A stretch of DNA of 64,000 nucleotides, from the NCBI GenBank assembly GCA_944393225.1, contig CALXZK010000001.1, positions 1 through 64,000 on the forward strand. Reading direction: 5' to 3'. Of the stretch, positions 63,463 to 64,000 are shown piece after piece. Under the pieces are notes generated by a model, which did not search any database, was not told the DNA's origin, and was given only the letters and a program-made list of their open reading frames with translations. The position numbers and the translations under genes were made by a program. The first letter of the stretch is position 1. The number at the start of each line of letters is the position of its first letter. The stretch is from an uncultured Alphaproteobacteria bacterium (GTDB taxonomy: Bacteria > Pseudomonadota > Alphaproteobacteria > RF32 > CAG-239).

Positions 63463-64000
63463 ATGAAAAAATTGCTCTTTTTTACATTGTTGTTTGCTTT
63501 TGGGGCATGGCTTGTCGGATTGTGCATGTTTGCTTATACCATCAACCATTTCCAGACAGATACAAAAACACATACTCAGGCAATTGTGGTTTTAACGGGC
63601 GGACGCAATCGAATCAGTGAAGCCGTTAAGCTTTTGAACCAAGGGCTTGCCGATAAATTGTTTATTTCTGGCGTGGAGAAAAACACTTCGCTCCATGACA
63701 TCAGCGAATCTCAAGATATAACTTTGCCCGAGCAAAAAATTGCTCTCGAAAAGAAATCTACCAACACCATTGAAAATGCTATCGAAACTCAAGCTTGGCT
63801 GAGACAAAATAATATATCTTCCATTCGTTTGGTGACATCTAATTACCATTTGCCGCGCAGCATGCAGGAATTTCAATACCAAAATTCTCATTTAAATATT
63901 GTGCCGCATCCGGTTTTTTCCGAACATGTGGCAAAAGAATGGTGGACAAAGACACGAAGCTTCTGTTTAATTGCTTCGGAATATAATAAATTTTTATATG
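63463..64000 (+). CDS. YdcF-family (DUF218) protein, partial
   Basis: An open frame of 179 codons runs off the right end of the window, so only the N-terminal part is seen. It starts with a membrane anchor (LLFFTLLFAFGAWLVGLCMFAY) and continues IVVLTGGRNRISEAVKLLNQG, KLFISG, ENAIETQAWL and IRLVTSNYHLPRSMQEF, the pattern of the YdcF/SanA family. It lies 6 nt after ftsX; this order with ftsEX is common in alphaproteobacteria. The real role is not established. Confidence 0.9.
   Translation, partial: MKKLLFFTLLFAFGAWLVGLCMFAYTINHFQTDTKTHTQAIVVLTGGRNRISEAVKLLNQGLADKLFISGVEKNTSLHDISESQDITLPEQKIALEKKSTNTIENAIETQAWLRQNNISSIRLVTSNYHLPRSMQEFQYQNSHLNIVPHPVFSEHVAKEWWTKTRSFCLIASEYNKFLY

Overview
The window is a stretch of chromosome from an AT-rich alphaproteobacterium, probably a small-genome, host- or gut-associated relative of the Rhodospirillales (inferred from gene content and base composition; no search was run). 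Alphaproteobacterial markers are the tolC-popZ-valS trio, a lexA gene preceded by a GAAC-N7-GAAC box, a flagellar cluster with a FlaF-type regulator, a family-4 uracil-DNA glycosylase and an ftsE-ftsX-ydcF arrangement next to a zinc-ribbon membrane protein. Intact housekeeping genes, flagellar genes and regulators argue for a free-replicating cell rather than a reduced endosymbiont.

Regions. 1-2850: an accessory patch with a 582-aa hydrolase-like protein, two copies of a tRNA-linked direct repeat, long perfect palindromes and tRNA-Glu. 2900-8400: thiol peroxidase homologue lacking its peroxidatic cysteine, divergent polysaccharide deacetylase, lysS, an unknown protein and lexA. 8500-12100: rplS-trmD-rimM-rpsP-ffh (minus strand), with ffh apparently starting at ATT. 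12100-13950: repeats, a coiled-coil unknown and a 38-aa membrane peptide. 13960-23350: gltX, then the envelope cluster pyrH-frr-uppS-cdsA-rseP-bamA-lpxD-fabZ (transcribed on minus in that order), without dxr, lpxA or lpxB. 23500-27760: plsY-dprA-topA. 27800-31000: a lytic transglycosylase preceded by two paralogous secreted four-cysteine proteins. 31000-36900: UDG, TPR lipoprotein, orphan response regulator, dCMP deaminase, small membrane protein, enolase. 37000-39280: three tandem multi-pass membrane proteins, possibly remote BI-1-like. 39330-47530: valS, popZ, tolC, glgP. 47590-54580: two unknown proteins, pgk, gap, nitroreductase, small unknowns. 54646-64000: argS, a double FlaF-domain protein, flgH-flgA-flgG-flgF behind a clear sigma-54 promoter, a zinc-ribbon membrane protein, ftsE, ftsX and a partial ydcF-type gene.

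Much of the window builds and remodels the envelope (undecaprenyl-PP, CDP-DAG, PlsY, LpxD/FabZ, BamA, RseP, lytic transglycosylase, FtsEX, TolC), alongside translation (three class I and one class II aminoacyl-tRNA synthetases, SRP, ribosomal proteins) and lower glycolysis fed by glycogen phosphorylase (gap, pgk, eno). Almost every convergent gene pair is separated by a single near-perfect palindrome with A and T tails that can terminate both transcripts. I found no complete insertion sequence, prophage, CRISPR array or integrase. The best candidates for something undescribed are the tRNA-linked repeats with their enclosed cysteine-elbow hydrolase, the paired four-cysteine secreted proteins, and the three tandem membrane proteins.
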